From contig OY776119.1 in NCBI GenBank assembly GCA_963675135.1, forward strand, positions 80,159,727-80,223,726: a stretch of DNA of 64,000 nt, in the 5' to 3' direction. Every line of letters starts with the position of its first letter. Position 1 is the stretch's first letter. Below the pieces are notes generated by a model. The model saw nothing but the letters and a program-made list of their open reading frames with translations. It ran no database searches and was not told the origin of the DNA. Of the stretch, positions 1-11,970 are shown one piece after another. A program made the translations under genes and the position numbers. The stretch comes from Galeopsis tetrahit (Eukaryota; Streptophyta; Magnoliopsida; Lamiales; Lamiaceae).

Positions 1-66
1 GCCCAACACATTTGTAGGGGGAAATAAGTATGAAGAAAATACCAATTTCCTCTATTCCTAGCCATT

Positions 67-451
67 TGATGCAGCGTGCGTGGTCAAAAGAAAGAACAAC
101 AAGAATCGTTGATTCACAGAATACCCGAATCTTGATAAAACGAAGAATAATTCTTCAATAATAATTTCAATATCCAAAAAATTGCTCAACAATGTTTGGA
201 AAACAGGGATAAAACCAAACCCTAGTGTACGGAATTAGGCAATTACAAAAAAACCCCAAAACAATTATGAAATAACACAAAAAAGCAATAAAATGCGTTT
301 TTGACCACTCAAACGATGGAATTTGGCCAAAAAACGTCGCACGCAAAAAGTGTGCTCACACGCAAAAATCGGGATCCAGCTCCCAAAACTTCAAAAATTC
401 CATGGATGCTCTCGGTTCTTCAAAAATTGCAACGCCACTCGTGCTACATCA
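67..451 (-). repeat. 3' LTR of the CRM-like gypsy element
   Basis: About 385 bp, matching 4750-5189 along its length. It lacks roughly 50 bp that the other LTR keeps between 5035 and 5085, just before the shared segment with AAAAAGTGTGCTCACACG. The last codons of pol lie inside this LTR, with the stop near 391. Confidence 0.93.
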
Positions 452-3400
452 TTCCCTCCCGGGTAGAAGAGATTCGCCCTCGAATCTGAATCGGCCTCAT
501 CACTGGACGACGAATCGTCTACAAAGGGAATCAAGTGCTTCACATTAAAGACATCCGACGTACGAACATGACTTGGTAATTGCAGCCTATATGCATTCGA
601 GTTGATTTTCTCCACGATCTCAACCGGTCCAATCTTCTTAGCAGCCAATTTAGAATACTCACGGGCAGGAAAATGGTCCTTAGTTAAAATAGCCCACACA
701 AAATCACCCACTTCAAAATCAACCCGACGACGACGCAGATCTGCATGTGCCTTATACTTAGAAGTAGCCTCAATAATCCGAGCATGAGTGTCACGATGAA
801 CCTGCTGAATCTGTGTCACCAAATCCGTTGCGCTAGCATGGGAAGAGACCTTGCTAGGCAAAGGCAGCAAGTCAAGCGGACCACGGGGCACAACACCATA
901 AACAATCTAAAAAGGGCTAAAACCGTTAGTACGGTTGACAGCATGATTGTGAGCAAATTCAGCTTGACTAACCTTCGAATCCCAAGATCTGGGATTATCA
1001 CCAACCAAGTTGCGAAGCAAATTACCCAAAGAACGATTAACCACCTCCGTTTGGCCATCAGTTTGGGGATGGTAAGCGCTACTGAAATTAAGGGGCGTGT
1101 TCACTGAACGCCACAAACTACGCCAGAAATGACTAACAAAACGAGTGTCCCGATCAGAGACAATGGAAGAAGGGAGTCCATGGAGGCGGTACACCTCACG
1201 AAAGTATAACTGTGCCACGTTAACAGCATCAACTGTTTTCTTGCAAGGAATGAAATGAGCCATCTTGGAGAATCGATCAACCACCACGAAGATTGAATCA
1301 TTCCCTCGTTGTGTCTGTGGCAGGCCAAGAACAAAATCCATACTCACATCAACCCACGGTTGCGTCAGAATGGGAAGGGGCATATACAAACCCGCATTAG
1401 ATGCAGCCCCTTTCGACACCTAGCAGATACGACAACGAGTCACAAACCTGCCCACCTCTTTGCGCATCGAAGGCCAAAAATAAGAAGCTGTTGCAAGCTG
1501 AAAAGTCCGATCACAACCCACATGACCCTCGTTGTGCAATTCCTGGATGATTTTGGGACGAAGGCTGCAATCAGGAATACACAACTGGAGGCCCCGAAAT
1601 AGAAATCCATCCTCCAAAATGAAAGGAGAACCACCACCCTGCTGGATCTGAAGAAGAACCTTGGAGAAGAAAGGATCCTCCACATACAAGTCAATAAGAG
1701 GCTCAAATCCCGTAACATGTACCCGAAAAGTCAAGATCAGATTATGGCGACGACTCAGAGCATCTGCCACCCTGTTAGAGACCCCTGCTTTGTGTTTAAT
1801 AACGAATGTGAACTGCTGGAGGAAAGAAATCTAGGATGCATAGCGATGAGATATCTTATCTTGACTCCCAAAATGTTTCAAGGCATCGTGATCAGTAAAG
1901 AGAACAAACTCCCGCTGGAAGAGATAGTGCCTCCAATGTCGAATAGCCTGGACTATGGCATAAAACTCCACATCATATGTGCTGAAACGGAGTTTGGAAC
2001 CCGCCAACTTCTCACTAAAAAAGGCCACCGGACGACCTGCTTGGCTCAAAACCGCCCCAAATCCTGATTTTGAAGCATCACAATGTAACTTAAAAGGCTG
2101 GGAGAAATCAGGAAGAACAAGGATAGGTGTTGTCGTCAGTCTACGCTTGATCTCATCAAAGGCAATTGACGCATTCTCTGTCCACAAAAACTTGGTCCCC
2201 TTCATGCAATCTGTTATTGGTGCCATAATACTACTGAAATGTGGAATGAACTGTCGATAGAAAGAGGCTAGCCCATGAAAGCTCCTGACTGCCGTAATAG
2301 ATGTAGGGGCCGACCAATGACGAATGGCCTCAATCTTGCTCGGATCTGCTGAGAGGCCCTGATCAGACACAACATACCCCAAAAACTGTACCGAAGTAGT
2401 CATAAAAGCACACTTTCCGGAGGCTGCATAAAACTGATCCCGATGTAATACCAACAAGACCTCCCGTAGATGTTGTAGGTGAGATTCGGGGCTGTCACTG
2501 TAAATCAGAATGTCATCGAAATAAACGACGACGAATTTACCAATGAAAGGGCGTAGAGCCTGATTCATGACACGCATGAAAGTACTCGGGGCATTAGACA
2601 AACCAAATGGCATTACCAGCCACTCAAACAACCCCTCCCGTGTTTTAAATGTCGTCTTCCACTCATCCCCTTCTCTAATACGAATCTGGTGATAACCACT
2701 TTTCAAATCCAGTTTACTAAAGATGGAGGCCCGACCCAATTGGTCCAACAAATCATCCAACCGAGGAATAGGAAAACGATACCTCACTGTTATCTTGTTA
2801 ATGGCATGACTGTCCACACACATACGCCAAGTACCGTCCTTCTTAGGGGTCAACAGGGCAGGCACTGCACATGGACTGAGGCTTTCACGAACGTGGCCCT
2901 TTGCAAGCAACTCCTCCACCTGGCGACGGATTTCCTCATGGTCCTTCGGACTCATACGATAATGTGGGCGATTTGGCAAGGCTGCACCCGACACAAGATC
3001 GATTTGATGCTGAATATACCGAAGAGGAGGCAATGTATTCGGGAGGGACTCGGGAAAAACATCAGCAAACTCAGACAACAAAGGTTGGACAACAAGGGGA
3101 GGTGTCCCAAACTGCGAACCCGTGGGCTGAGCAATAAGAGCGAAAACAATCCCAGACTCCTCCATAGCTGACTGAAAGGGCACACGAGATAAGAGCATAA
3201 CAGGTTTGGAGGCATCCGTCCGGGGAATGCCTCGAGGTTTGCTGGGTAACAACACAATCTTACGACCCCTGAAAAGAAACGAGTATGTATTCGCACGACC
3301 ATCGTGCGTGACCTCAAGATCAAATTGCCACGGTCGACCCAATAACAAATGACACGCATCCATAGGCACCACATCACAATATATCTCATCACTATAAGAC

Positions 3401-4716
3401 GACCCTATAGAAACTGAAATCAAAACTCGACGAGAAACAGTAACATCCGTACCTTTACTAAGCCACGACAGTTTATACGGCTTCGGGTGAGCTTCAGTTT
3501 CAAGACCCAACTTGGTAACTGCCACTTCTGATAGCACATTCTCACAACTACCCGAGTCAATAATGAAAGAACAGACCTTTCCTCCAATAGTGCAAGTCGA
3601 CTGAAAGATATTGGTACATAACCAATTGTCATCGTTGACACGTGGGCTCAAAAATGTGCGCCTGAGCATCAACAGAGGTCCAACATCACCCTCTACAAGT
3701 TCCTCCTCGACCACTTCATCCACATCCTCATCATAAACAGGGGGGGTGTCATCAACAAGGTCATCATCGACAAAAAGGCCACGCTTGTCAGCGCGAGGAC
3801 GACGACAATTCGCTTGACGGTTACCAGATTCACCACAATTAAAACACTTTATGCCACTGGAAGAAGCCCGAGTCGGTGGTGGTTGAGAAACAGAACCACG
3901 AGGAGCAGCAGGGATAGGGGACGGGTTTACCGTATTACGAAACCCACTCGAGGCACGACGGGCCAACTGTTTTTCAGCCTAAAGCGCTCGCTGATGCGCC
4001 TCCGAAACAGTAACAGGATCAAACATATTAAGAACATCCTGCAACTGAATCCGCAAACCCCCAATATAACGAGAAACTAATTGAAATGGTATCTCTACAA
4101 GATCAGTACGTGCAATCAAGTGATAAAATTCAGCAGTATACTCATCAACAGACTTAACACCCTGACGCAACAACTGAAAACGCTGATACAGATCTCTCTC
4201 ATAATTATATGGCAAAAACGCAGCACGAATATGTTTCTTGAATTTACCCCAATCAACAAGTTTAGGCTTACCAGATCGAAGACGGTTCGCCTTCGCTTGC
4301 TGCCACCAGGCCTGTGCACGACCTCGCAAACGTGTCGCCACCAAGGAAACACGACGATCCATCGGAACATCCTTAAAGTCAAGGATTTCCTCCACAATAG
4401 CAAGCCAATCAACGAACTCATCCGCAGCCAAACTGCCGTGGAATTCTGGTAGATCCACTTTGAAGCCAGTCTCCCAGCGACGATCTGTGCGATCCGGGCG
4501 CAGAGGGGAAGGATCCCGAAGGTGCGCGAACGGATTGCCATCGGGGGTGGCGTCGTCATCATCATCATCCAGATCATGTCGTTGGGCGTTGGGTGCCCGC
4601 GCTTAAAGGGCCGCCAATTGCTGAGTCAATTGAGCCACTTGTTCGCGCAACAGTACGATCTCATCCCTACGAGCGTCCTCCATACGGGCATCGAGATTCT
4701 GTCTACGAGGCGGCAT
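391..4716 (-). pseudogene. gag-pol polyprotein of the CRM-like element, five nonsense mutations
   Basis: One frame runs from an ATG at 4716 to a stop at 391, about 1,440 codons, in the order capsid, zinc knuckle, protease, reverse transcriptase, RNase H, integrase. Visible landmarks are a retrotransposon gag domain (3979-4458), a zinc knuckle whose histidine is replaced by Asn (CFNCGESGNRQANC), protease DSGS, RT motif YFDDIL, RNase H with CDASKSGFGA, the integrase HHCC region (about 1423-1560) and the integrase core (907-1419). Premature stops are at 4603, 3979, 1831, 1420 and 907; all lie in the same frame and there is no frameshift. From family alignments at least three would be CAG or TGG in a working copy, so each needs only one transition. 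The product would have been the particle and replication proteins of the element. Confidence 0.93.
452..464 (-). other. Polypurine tract of the gypsy element
   Basis: On the minus strand the bases directly before the 3' LTR read CGGGAGGGAA, a short purine run in the position expected for the plus-strand primer. Confidence 0.7.
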
Positions 4717-4732
4717 ATCGACAGGATCGTTC

Positions 4733-4747
4733 GGAAACTGATACCAC
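4733..4747 (-). other. Primer-binding site, initiator-tRNA-Met type
   Basis: Read on the minus strand, the sequence just inside the 5' LTR is GTGGTATCAGTTTCC. TGGTATCAG is the usual start of the initiator methionine tRNA primer site in plant LTR elements; the match weakens after nine bases. Confidence 0.75.
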
Positions 4748-4749
4748 TC

Positions 4750-5189
4750 TGATGCAGCGTGCGTGATCAAAAGAAAGAACAACAAGAATCGTTGATTCAC
4801 AGAATACCCGAATCTTGATAAAACGAAGAATAATTCTTCAATAATAATTTCAATATCCAAAAAACTGCTCAACAATGTTTGAAAAACGGGGATAAAACCA
4901 AACCCTAGTGTACGGAATTAGGAAATTACAAAAAAAACCCCAAAACAATTAAAAAATTGCAAAAATAACACTAAAAAAGCAATAAAACGCGTTTTTGACC
5001 ACTCAAACGATGGAATTTGGCCAAAAAATGTCGCACATCACGGAAAAGCCGTGAGTTTGACTCGTAGCATCGATTCCACCCGAAAAAGTGTGCTCACACG
5101 CCAAAATCGGGTTCCAGCTCCCAAAACTTCAAAAATTCTTCGGATGCTCTCGTTTCTTAAAAAATTGCAACGCCACTCGTGCTACATCA
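4750..5189 (-). repeat. 5' LTR of the CRM-like gypsy element
   Basis: 440-bp LTR, upstream for the minus-strand coding region. It is the longer of the pair and keeps the segment with the small inverted repeat CACGGAAAAGCCGTG near 5037-5052 that the 3' LTR has lost. Confidence 0.93.
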
Positions 5190-5567
5190 CCATTTCCTCT
5201 ACAGTAGCCCATATCAAACCTTCTGCCATTACAAACTACCTTTACTGCAAAAAAAAAAAAAAAAGAAATTGGTTAACCTATTTCTGCAGAATTTACAATG
5301 TATGCTCATTCAGGCATTTTATCGAACAGTTTCTAACTAACTCGGTGAAACTGATAGTGTCAAAATATAGTAAAACCTCACACACCCCATATGCAAAAAC
5401 ACATAACTCTTCTGTTTAAAAGCAAATCAAACAATTCAACTTAACAATAAAAACATTATGCTATATTATAATAAAAAAAATAATTGAACTATACATAACA
5501 ATTAAGAAAAATTAGATAAGCTAAAAAGAAACAACAGCATAAAACAAGTTGGGTTCTTGGTATTTAC

Positions 5568-5900
5568 CTGATCTAAGAAAGATTCGCCACTCCAACGAGG
5601 TCAATTATAAAATCAAAACAGATTTTTCTTAATTCCTCTATCCCATTTACGAGGAATCAGAATTAGAAAGATGTATAGTTGAATGAATTAGCAAAATTAA
5701 CAGGTTTTGTGAGGTGGGTTATAATGAGTATCCAGACGAGACAATATTGAAGCAAACAAAGAGGGATTTTGGGGGGTTCTGCGATATAACCAATCGGATA
5801 AGAAACCGCAAAACGACGTTGTATTTCATTTCTAACAATTTTATATAGATAAAAGCCCTAAATCGTTGTGCAAAGGGGCCGGGTGAACCAAAATTCCAGA
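5568..5900 (-). promoter_or_regulatory. Candidate minus-strand promoter and 5' non-coding exon
   Basis: On the minus strand a TATATAA box (5841-5847) is preceded by a CGATTTAGGGCTTTT stretch like the telo-box/site II elements of plant housekeeping promoters. About 270 bp further on there is a strong splice donor, TCAG|GTAAATACC (boundary 5568/5567), followed by T-rich intron-like sequence. No long reading frame occupies the exon, so it would be 5' UTR. The gypsy element at 67-5189 would lie in the following intron and the coding exons would be left of the window. This is inference from signals only. Confidence 0.4.
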
Positions 5901-6237
5901 AGGGAACGAGTACTTCACCGAACCTCATGTTTTAGGCTGAGCATTCAGCCGAACTACCTGAGCGCTGCCGCTTCTCGCCACTCTGCAGACCACCAGTTTC
6001 CCCCACCGCCACCGCCGACCAAGAAACGCGCTTCCCCCTTATCGCTGGAACCCTCCCCCAAACATACTAGATTGTGAGAAAAAATGGCGGAAAGCAGCAA
6101 CCATCATCAAACGAGACTAGGTGTCAAAACCACCGCCGGAGAGATTGACAGCCTCGGCTATGACCGCCCTAATTAAGAAAGTGAAATCCGCCATTGATGA
6201 GCTCGCTCAGCAGTCCGTCGTCTCGGTTCTCCGAGAC
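5868..6237 (+). other. GC-rich divergent flank with short open frames
   Basis: GC-rich stretch on the other side of the candidate promoter. It has a proline-rich 69-codon frame (5868-6077), a 30-codon frame from the ATG at 6084, and a frame from the ATG at 6151 with a coding-like run (ALIKKVKSAIDELAQQ) ending at about 6260. Composition and polarity suggest the start of a broken plus-strand gene, but I recognise no family and the frames are short. It may be a truncated gene copy. Confidence 0.25.
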
Positions 6238-6240
6238 TCA

Positions 6241-7478
6241 CCAAAATTCAAAATAAAGTAGGCGGTCATTAGAGTTTTGTGAGAAATGAGAAATGACATG
6301 AAATTGATTATGATAGAGTATATTATTAGATTTAATTGTTGATTCAATAAAGAAAGGGTATAATTGAGATTTTATGACCTCTTTTTGTCTTAATTGTTTT
6401 ACTAAACTTTTTTGTCTCATTTTGTTTATAGGTCTTATGGATTGTCTTATATTGTTAATAAACTCTTCTTAAATTATTTGTACTAATTAATATTTAATGT
6501 GAAAAATTAATTTATGTGTTATTTGCTCTTACATTAACATATATAATTACTTTCATAGTAACACAAACCTGAAATCCGTTTTTTTTAGCCTTCTGCACAT
6601 TTTTTTTTTTTTGGAGAAGATCGGGTTGACCTGATCAGGCACACAAAAGATCTGCGAATTTTTTTGCCCTTCCTTAAATATACTAATATTTCACATTAAA
6701 TATTTTATATAAGTGTTCTTAATTTTATGGAACGTTTGATACTTTGACTTGAATTGTTTTGAATTTTTTTAGACTTGTGTGTTATTCATGATTTTATTGT
6801 GTTTATTTCAGTATGTATTTTATAATTTACAATTTTAAATTTTTATCAGTACATTTTTTTAACGTAACAGAAATATTGAAAAAATATAGACAATCGTTAT
6901 TTTATTTGTTTAACGTAACCGTCAGTCCAAGTGATCCAATCGATTGGATCGACAATCCACGTCCAGATTGATTATCGGTTCGATTATAAAATAATGGTTA
7001 GAGAAATTTAGAGGTGATGTCATTTGCTTAAATCTTTTATTGCTTTTGGGAATTCTTTGGTTAGTTTTTTTTAGTAAAATTCTAATTAATGTGTTTTCTC
7101 GTATTTTGATTGTTCAAGTTCTTTAGTTGCTATTCTGTAAAATTCTTAAGGCAGTACCCATGTGATCAAATGTGACTATATAAACAAATGAAAATGTTTT
7201 GAGGGAAAATAAAAAATCGCAAACTCTTGATTTTCCTTAATTTAGGGTTTTCAACTCAATACTGGAATTTTTTTTTTTAATTAAAAGGAAGAATTCTTTA
7301 ATTTGTCTAAATTCAAGGTCTAATCCTTTTATTTTTATTTCAATATTTTTTATATATAAAACAAAAACTCGAAGTATAACTATTCATTTCTAAACAATTT
7401 TTAAAATATAATATATCAAATTTATTTTTATAATTTTTATTTCACACTCACGTTAAATATATAGAAAATGAAATTTCA

Positions 7479-7509
<31 letters not shown>

Positions 7510-7973
7510 AGGTGTTCTTTTCATGAAGTCTGAATATGACAATGAACTTAAATTTTATAATAAATGAGTTGCGGTTTATTAACAATATGAAAATTCAATA
7601 AAAGAAAACATATGAGCATAAAATATTTCAGAATGTAGATAAAATCATGCATAAAAAAATAAAAATTAGTTCGTCTCATATTAAAAATGAAAAAAAAAAT
7701 GTCAGGACTTGAATTAAGACAAACATAATAAATCGGATCTTAAAATGAGCAAATAAAAATAAAAACTTAAATCATGATTTGAAACTTTTCAAAATTTAAG
7801 GCCTAAATTGAGGTTTGGCCAAAAAGGAAATGAAATTAAATGAACAATATAGTTTTAAAACATATATTTAATTTTCAAACATTGTAATTTTAAGAAATAA
7901 ATAATTGTTCATCAAAATGTAACTTGACATTTCAAGTCTTTTAGCCAATATATCATTATTATCATAATAAATA
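6241..7973. other. AT-rich non-coding DNA
   Basis: No supported gene. Contents are poly-A/T tracts, an AT dinucleotide run at 7479-7506, and at about 6521-6570 a short segment (GCTCTTACATTAACA, then CATAGTAACACAAAC) that recurs at about 24055-24110, so both are probably remnants of one old repeat. Confidence 0.7.
7479..7506. repeat. (AT)n microsatellite
   Basis: Uninterrupted alternating AT of about 28 bp. Confidence 0.95.
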
Positions 7974-8243
7974 CTTCCTCTGTATTTTCCAACGTTTCCC
8001 TTTTACTTTTTGCGTGGAGTTTAAAAAATATATTATTATATGGGTAGTGTTGATATATGGAGAAATATAAGAAATAAAAGGTAGAGAAAATAAGAAATAG
8101 AAAATGTACGTGGAGAAAGATAGGAAGGAGAAAAAGATAGAGTGAAATAATTGTGTTGCAAAAATATGAAACGAGAAACGTAGATATATTGAGACGTCAA
8201 AAATAGATAAATTAAAAACTTAATAAGCATAGGACGGAGTGAG
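7974..8243. mobile_element. Degenerate Stowaway-like MITE
   Basis: About 270 bp flanked by TA. The left end CTTCCTCTGT and the inverted right end CTCACTCCGTCC resemble the CTCCCTCCGT termini of plant Stowaway elements, but the internal arms match poorly. Confidence 0.4.
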
Positions 8244-9302
8244 TATATTTATTAATTTTTTTAATTACATATTAAATAATAAACTTTAACATTTATTTCT
8301 CATTCCACTTAGTTAAGTTTTGCTAAATCAAATTAACTAAAACCACTTATACAATTAAAATGAATAATTAAATTGTTATTTAGGCTCCATTGGATGGAGA
8401 GATTTGATTTATAGATTTTAAATCCATCATCTAAATCCACTCCACTTGTTTGAATTATGAATGAATTTCACATTTTTTGTCGTTAAAATTGAGAGGATTT
8501 TAAATCTCACTAAAACCATGTTATTTAAATCCATCTATTTTTAAATTCTTTCATTTAAAATACCTCCTCAAATCAAATTCCCCTATCCAAACACAACCTT
8601 AATCTTTTTTAAAATGAAGTCAAAACTCAAAACCAACATTTTCTAACATTATTATCAAATGCAACATCCAACCACTGCGGCAAGTCTAACCTAAATACAT
8701 CACCGTACGCATTTGTTGATTTTATAGAAATTAAAAATATTATTCAATTTGATAACCTTTCGTAGCCCCTTAACGTTATTCAAGGGTTTATTTATTAACG
8801 TATTTCCCAAAAAAAGTCTAAAAGTACAGCTATTTTTTTATATAAAGGATCTCTTTTACTATATATAGTACCCGTTTTTTTTTTAAATAAAGGATATATC
8901 TTCTAAATATATATATACCCATTTTTCTCTTAAATTTTTTACACAAATTAATTTGTCCGAGTAGTAAGTTAAATATATTTAGCTTTCTAGAGCACATTAT
9001 TTAGAGAGAAAAAAAAAATCATGGTTAAATGACAAATAAAATTGTCGCTAAGATAATTAATAATATGAGAGGAATTCTGACTTATGAGGATATATAATTA
9101 CGAGTATAATATGTACTCCTTATTTGACATTAATTAAATTAATAGGCACAACTGTTAATCATTTGATGACGTTGTTGTACGGTTACGTACTGCATACAAA
9201 TGCTAATTACGAGTATAATTATACATTCATACTATAGTACTCCTTATTATACATTCATACTATAGTGATAGGAAATATCGTCCATTGGACCACCTAAAAA
9301 GA
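8244..9302. other. AT-rich non-coding DNA
   Basis: No gene or clear mobile element seen; low-complexity A/T tracts only. An imperfect tandem duplication (TAATTACGAGTATAAT with TACTCCTTATT...ACATTCATACTATAG) lies around 9095-9265. Confidence 0.6.
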
Positions 9303-10206
9303 TAGGTCACGGCTAAATGCCCTCTCTTGTTATATTTATTTTTTGAAGTATAAAATAATAAGACTGTATTATCTCCAATGATGAGTTCACCCCACACTTA
9401 AACACAAAAATAAACCATTTCTATAATCTTTCTCCCTTCCAAAAAAATAAAAAAATTCGTCAAAATATAAAATAAAATTGAAATCTTGAAGCAATTCATA
9501 GAACTTGAATATACACACGTTTTGGGTTACAAATAGTCGAAAAACGGAGTTTTCAATACACAATGGTTGAAAGAACATCACGAAGGAAAAAACTCGACAA
9601 TGGTTAATCGAGCTTTTTTGAAAATTCTCGAAACTCTTTTACATAAAAACGTCATTTTTTCGAAAAAAAAGTTCCACAGAAGTTGATATTTTTCGAAAAA
9701 ACGTTCCACAGAAAGTGAATTTTTTCGAATTTTTTTTCCATCAAATATGCATTCTTTCGAAAAAATTTCCACCAAATGTGCATTTTAAAAATTTTGTCAA
9801 AATCTCATAACTTTGCGCCGAGTTTAACTGAAAAACTCAAAAATGCACATTTGGTGTAACTTTTTTTTGAAAAAAATCATTTTCTATGAATTTTTTTTCG
9901 AAAAATATCAATTTTTGTGAAAATTTTCATATAAAAAAATGACATTTCTGGTGAAAATTTGAAAACTATACATTTAAATTAAAATAATTAAAACTTAACT
10001 TTGTTTATAGAATGTGAGGGGTGGGCGGTGCGACGGTGGTGGGTCGATTATGATGATTTTTTTTAAATTGGGAAGGGGTAGCTAGGGAGGGAGGGAGAGA
10101 GAGGGAGAGAGAGAGAGGGAGGGAGGGAGAGAGAGAGAGAGAGAGAGAGGGAGGGAGGGAGGGAGGGAGAGAGAGAGAGAGAGAGAGAGGGAGGGAGGGA
10201 GGGAGG

Positions 10207-10245
<39 letters not shown>

Positions 10246-10272
10246 TACGTGGGGCATTTAGCCGTGGCCTAA
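9303..10272. mobile_element. Non-autonomous element with inverted ends (family X)
   Basis: The left end GGTCACGGCTAAATGCCC (9305-9322) is matched inverted at 10252-10270 (GGGCATTTAGCCGTGGCC). No coding capacity. Near the right end are the GA-rich simple repeat and a GC-rich segment (about 10010-10050) that, inverted, resembles the CCACCACCG-rich segment of the partial copy after 11971. The superfamily is unknown; I could not define a clean target duplication. Confidence 0.5.
10081..10239. repeat. GAGA/GGGA simple repeat block
   Basis: About 160 bp of purines on the plus strand, alternating runs of (GA)n and (GGGA)n. A 64-codon Ser/Leu/Pro frame across it on the minus strand is only translated repeat. 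Confidence 0.97.
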
Positions 10273-10307
10273 AAGATATGCTTCACGTCCATCGGAAATG
10301 ATATAAT

Positions 10308-11067
10308 GTCCACCGGTGGACATAAACCACACTTACGTGGCAATGCCACGTAATATATTTTTTATTCCATATTTTTAGATTATTCCCATTTTACATCATA
10401 AATCTTATATTTCCATGTAAATAAGATTAAAAAAACAAAACAAAAAAAAATCATACCTAAAAAAAATTACATGATTTTTAAAATAAATAAATTTATAAAA
10501 ATAATAATAATAATACATGATTTATAAAATAAACAACTTTAACAATGTATAAAATAAATCATTTTATCATAATATAATTTTTTACTGTTATACTTAAATA
10601 ATTTAATTTTGTGAAAACAAATGTTTAATACTCCAATACATAATTTATTTACAAGAAGATGTTTCAATATAATTTATATTGCAAGCTTATTCATTTAAAA
10701 ATGATATACTCTAATCTAAAGTTTTTTTAAAATAAATTTGGAAATACTTTTGGAATGGTTATCATTTTTTAAAAATATTTTTTAGTTTTTAAAACAACTT
10801 TTAATTTTTTTAATAATAATTATTGTATTTAATTATTAATAAATATTCAAAATAACTTTAAAATTGATTTAATATAAATTTATTTACTAAACATCGATTA
10901 ATTTTTTAAAATATAATTTTTGTTTATATTTTTTTTTAATCCTATTTATATAGAAAGATAAGATTTATGATGTAAAATAGGAATAATCTAAAAATATGAA
11001 ATAAAATATATATTATGTGTCATTGCCACGTAAGCGGTGGACATAAAATTTGTGCCTACCGGTGGAC
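10308..11067. mobile_element. Foldback element with about 125-bp inverted arms
   Basis: The left arm (about 10308-10435) and the right arm (about 10938-11067) are inverted copies. Both run from GTCCACCGG through CTTACGTGGCAATG, then TTTTTAGATTATTCC and TTTTACATCATAAATCTTAT. The roughly 500 bp between them is AT-rich and non-coding. No matching direct duplication was found outside the arms. Confidence 0.75.
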
Positions 11068-11146
11068 AGAAGGTTTGGGCCAAGGCCCACAATTTCAACA
11101 TCACGGACCAAAATCCACCAACAAATTTAGTATGGGCCTGTCAATA

Positions 11147-11957
11147 TACCCCTCCAGCCTTGTTAAATATACCCCATATTTTCGTAATCCCCAAATTTTC
11201 GTGTACGTTAGATGTACATCATGTACTCCCCAAAAAAAATCCTATTATACCATTTTCTTCCTAAAACTCATTTAATACATATGCCCAAAAAAGCCCGAAT
11301 TTATTCTCCCTTCTTTCCCCAACTTCTTCTTCCTCCCCCACAACCCCCACCACTCCAACCCCGTCGCCGCTGCCCAATAAGATTTTTTTTTCTTTTTTAA
11401 TTTCTGGAAAACGCGCACGGCTGACGCCGCCGCCCCCTCCCTCCCACACTGCCTGTTGGCGACCACCTCTTCTTTCTCTCCCGCAACTACGATTTCTTCC
11501 TCTCTTTTTTTTATTATTATTTTTTTCAACAACTCTTGATCGAAATTATATACTATCGTCGACGACGATAATGTGTATTTTCGATCAAGAGTTGTCAAAA
11601 TCTTTGATTTTTTTTTTTAAATTTTATTTCGATCAAGAGTGTTTTTCGTCGATGAACCAGCCTAGACAAGAGTATTTTTCGTCAATAAATCAGGGTCGAA
11701 AAATGTAGTATTTTTTAAAAAAGTTTCTAAGTTTTTTTATTTTATTTTATTTCTGGTGCGAGGCGTCGGCAGCCGGAGAAGTGACGCCAGTACCTGCTCC
11801 TACAATTAGGGTTAGGTGAATTAAGGTTATAATTTTAATTTTAGAAGGGAGTGTATCTATCCGTGAATATTTTAATAGAAGGGTAGATTAAATTTTTTAC
11901 ATGTACATTTAATTAATAAATAACGATGGGGAGTATACTTAACAAGTATGGAGGGGT
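11147..11957. mobile_element. Non-autonomous element with inverted ends (family Y)
   Basis: The left end ACCCCTCCAGCCTTGTTAAA and the inverted right end ACCCCTCCATACTTGTTAAG share about 30 bp. Inside is a pyrimidine-rich stretch with CCCCGTCGCCGC (about 11300-11480). The same arrangement begins again at about 63640 at the right edge of the window. The longer open frames (11272-11598) are low-complexity and not convincing genes. Confidence 0.5.
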
Positions 11958-11970
11958 GGCCCTTTAGTTT

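Larger units (their letters stand above)
67..5189 (-). mobile_element. Ty3/gypsy LTR retrotransposon, probably CRM-type chromovirus
   Basis: Two LTRs (67-451 and 4750-5189) begin TGATG and end in CA, and flank a gag-pol region read on the minus strand. A 5-bp target duplication CCATT lies at 62-66 and 5190-5194, so both ends are exact. The primer-binding site next to the right LTR and the purine tract next to the left LTR confirm the minus orientation. The reading frame runs past the end of the internal region into the 3' LTR, and no chromodomain follows the integrase. That arrangement is known for centromeric CRM elements, so I infer CRM membership without a phylogeny. The element is dead: five premature stops interrupt its polyprotein. 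Confidence 0.93.

Noticed and set aside
7974..8243. 64-codon minus-strand hydrophobic frame at 8036-8230
   Set aside because: AT-rich sequence inside a probable MITE; hydrophobicity comes from T-rich codons.
10063..10257. 64-codon Ser/Leu/Pro-rich frame on the minus strand
   Set aside because: It is a translated GAGA/GGGA simple repeat, not a gene.
11272..11598. 108-codon Lys/Glu-rich minus-strand frame
   Set aside because: Low-complexity complement of a C/T-rich and poly-T region within a mobile repeat; no homology recognised.
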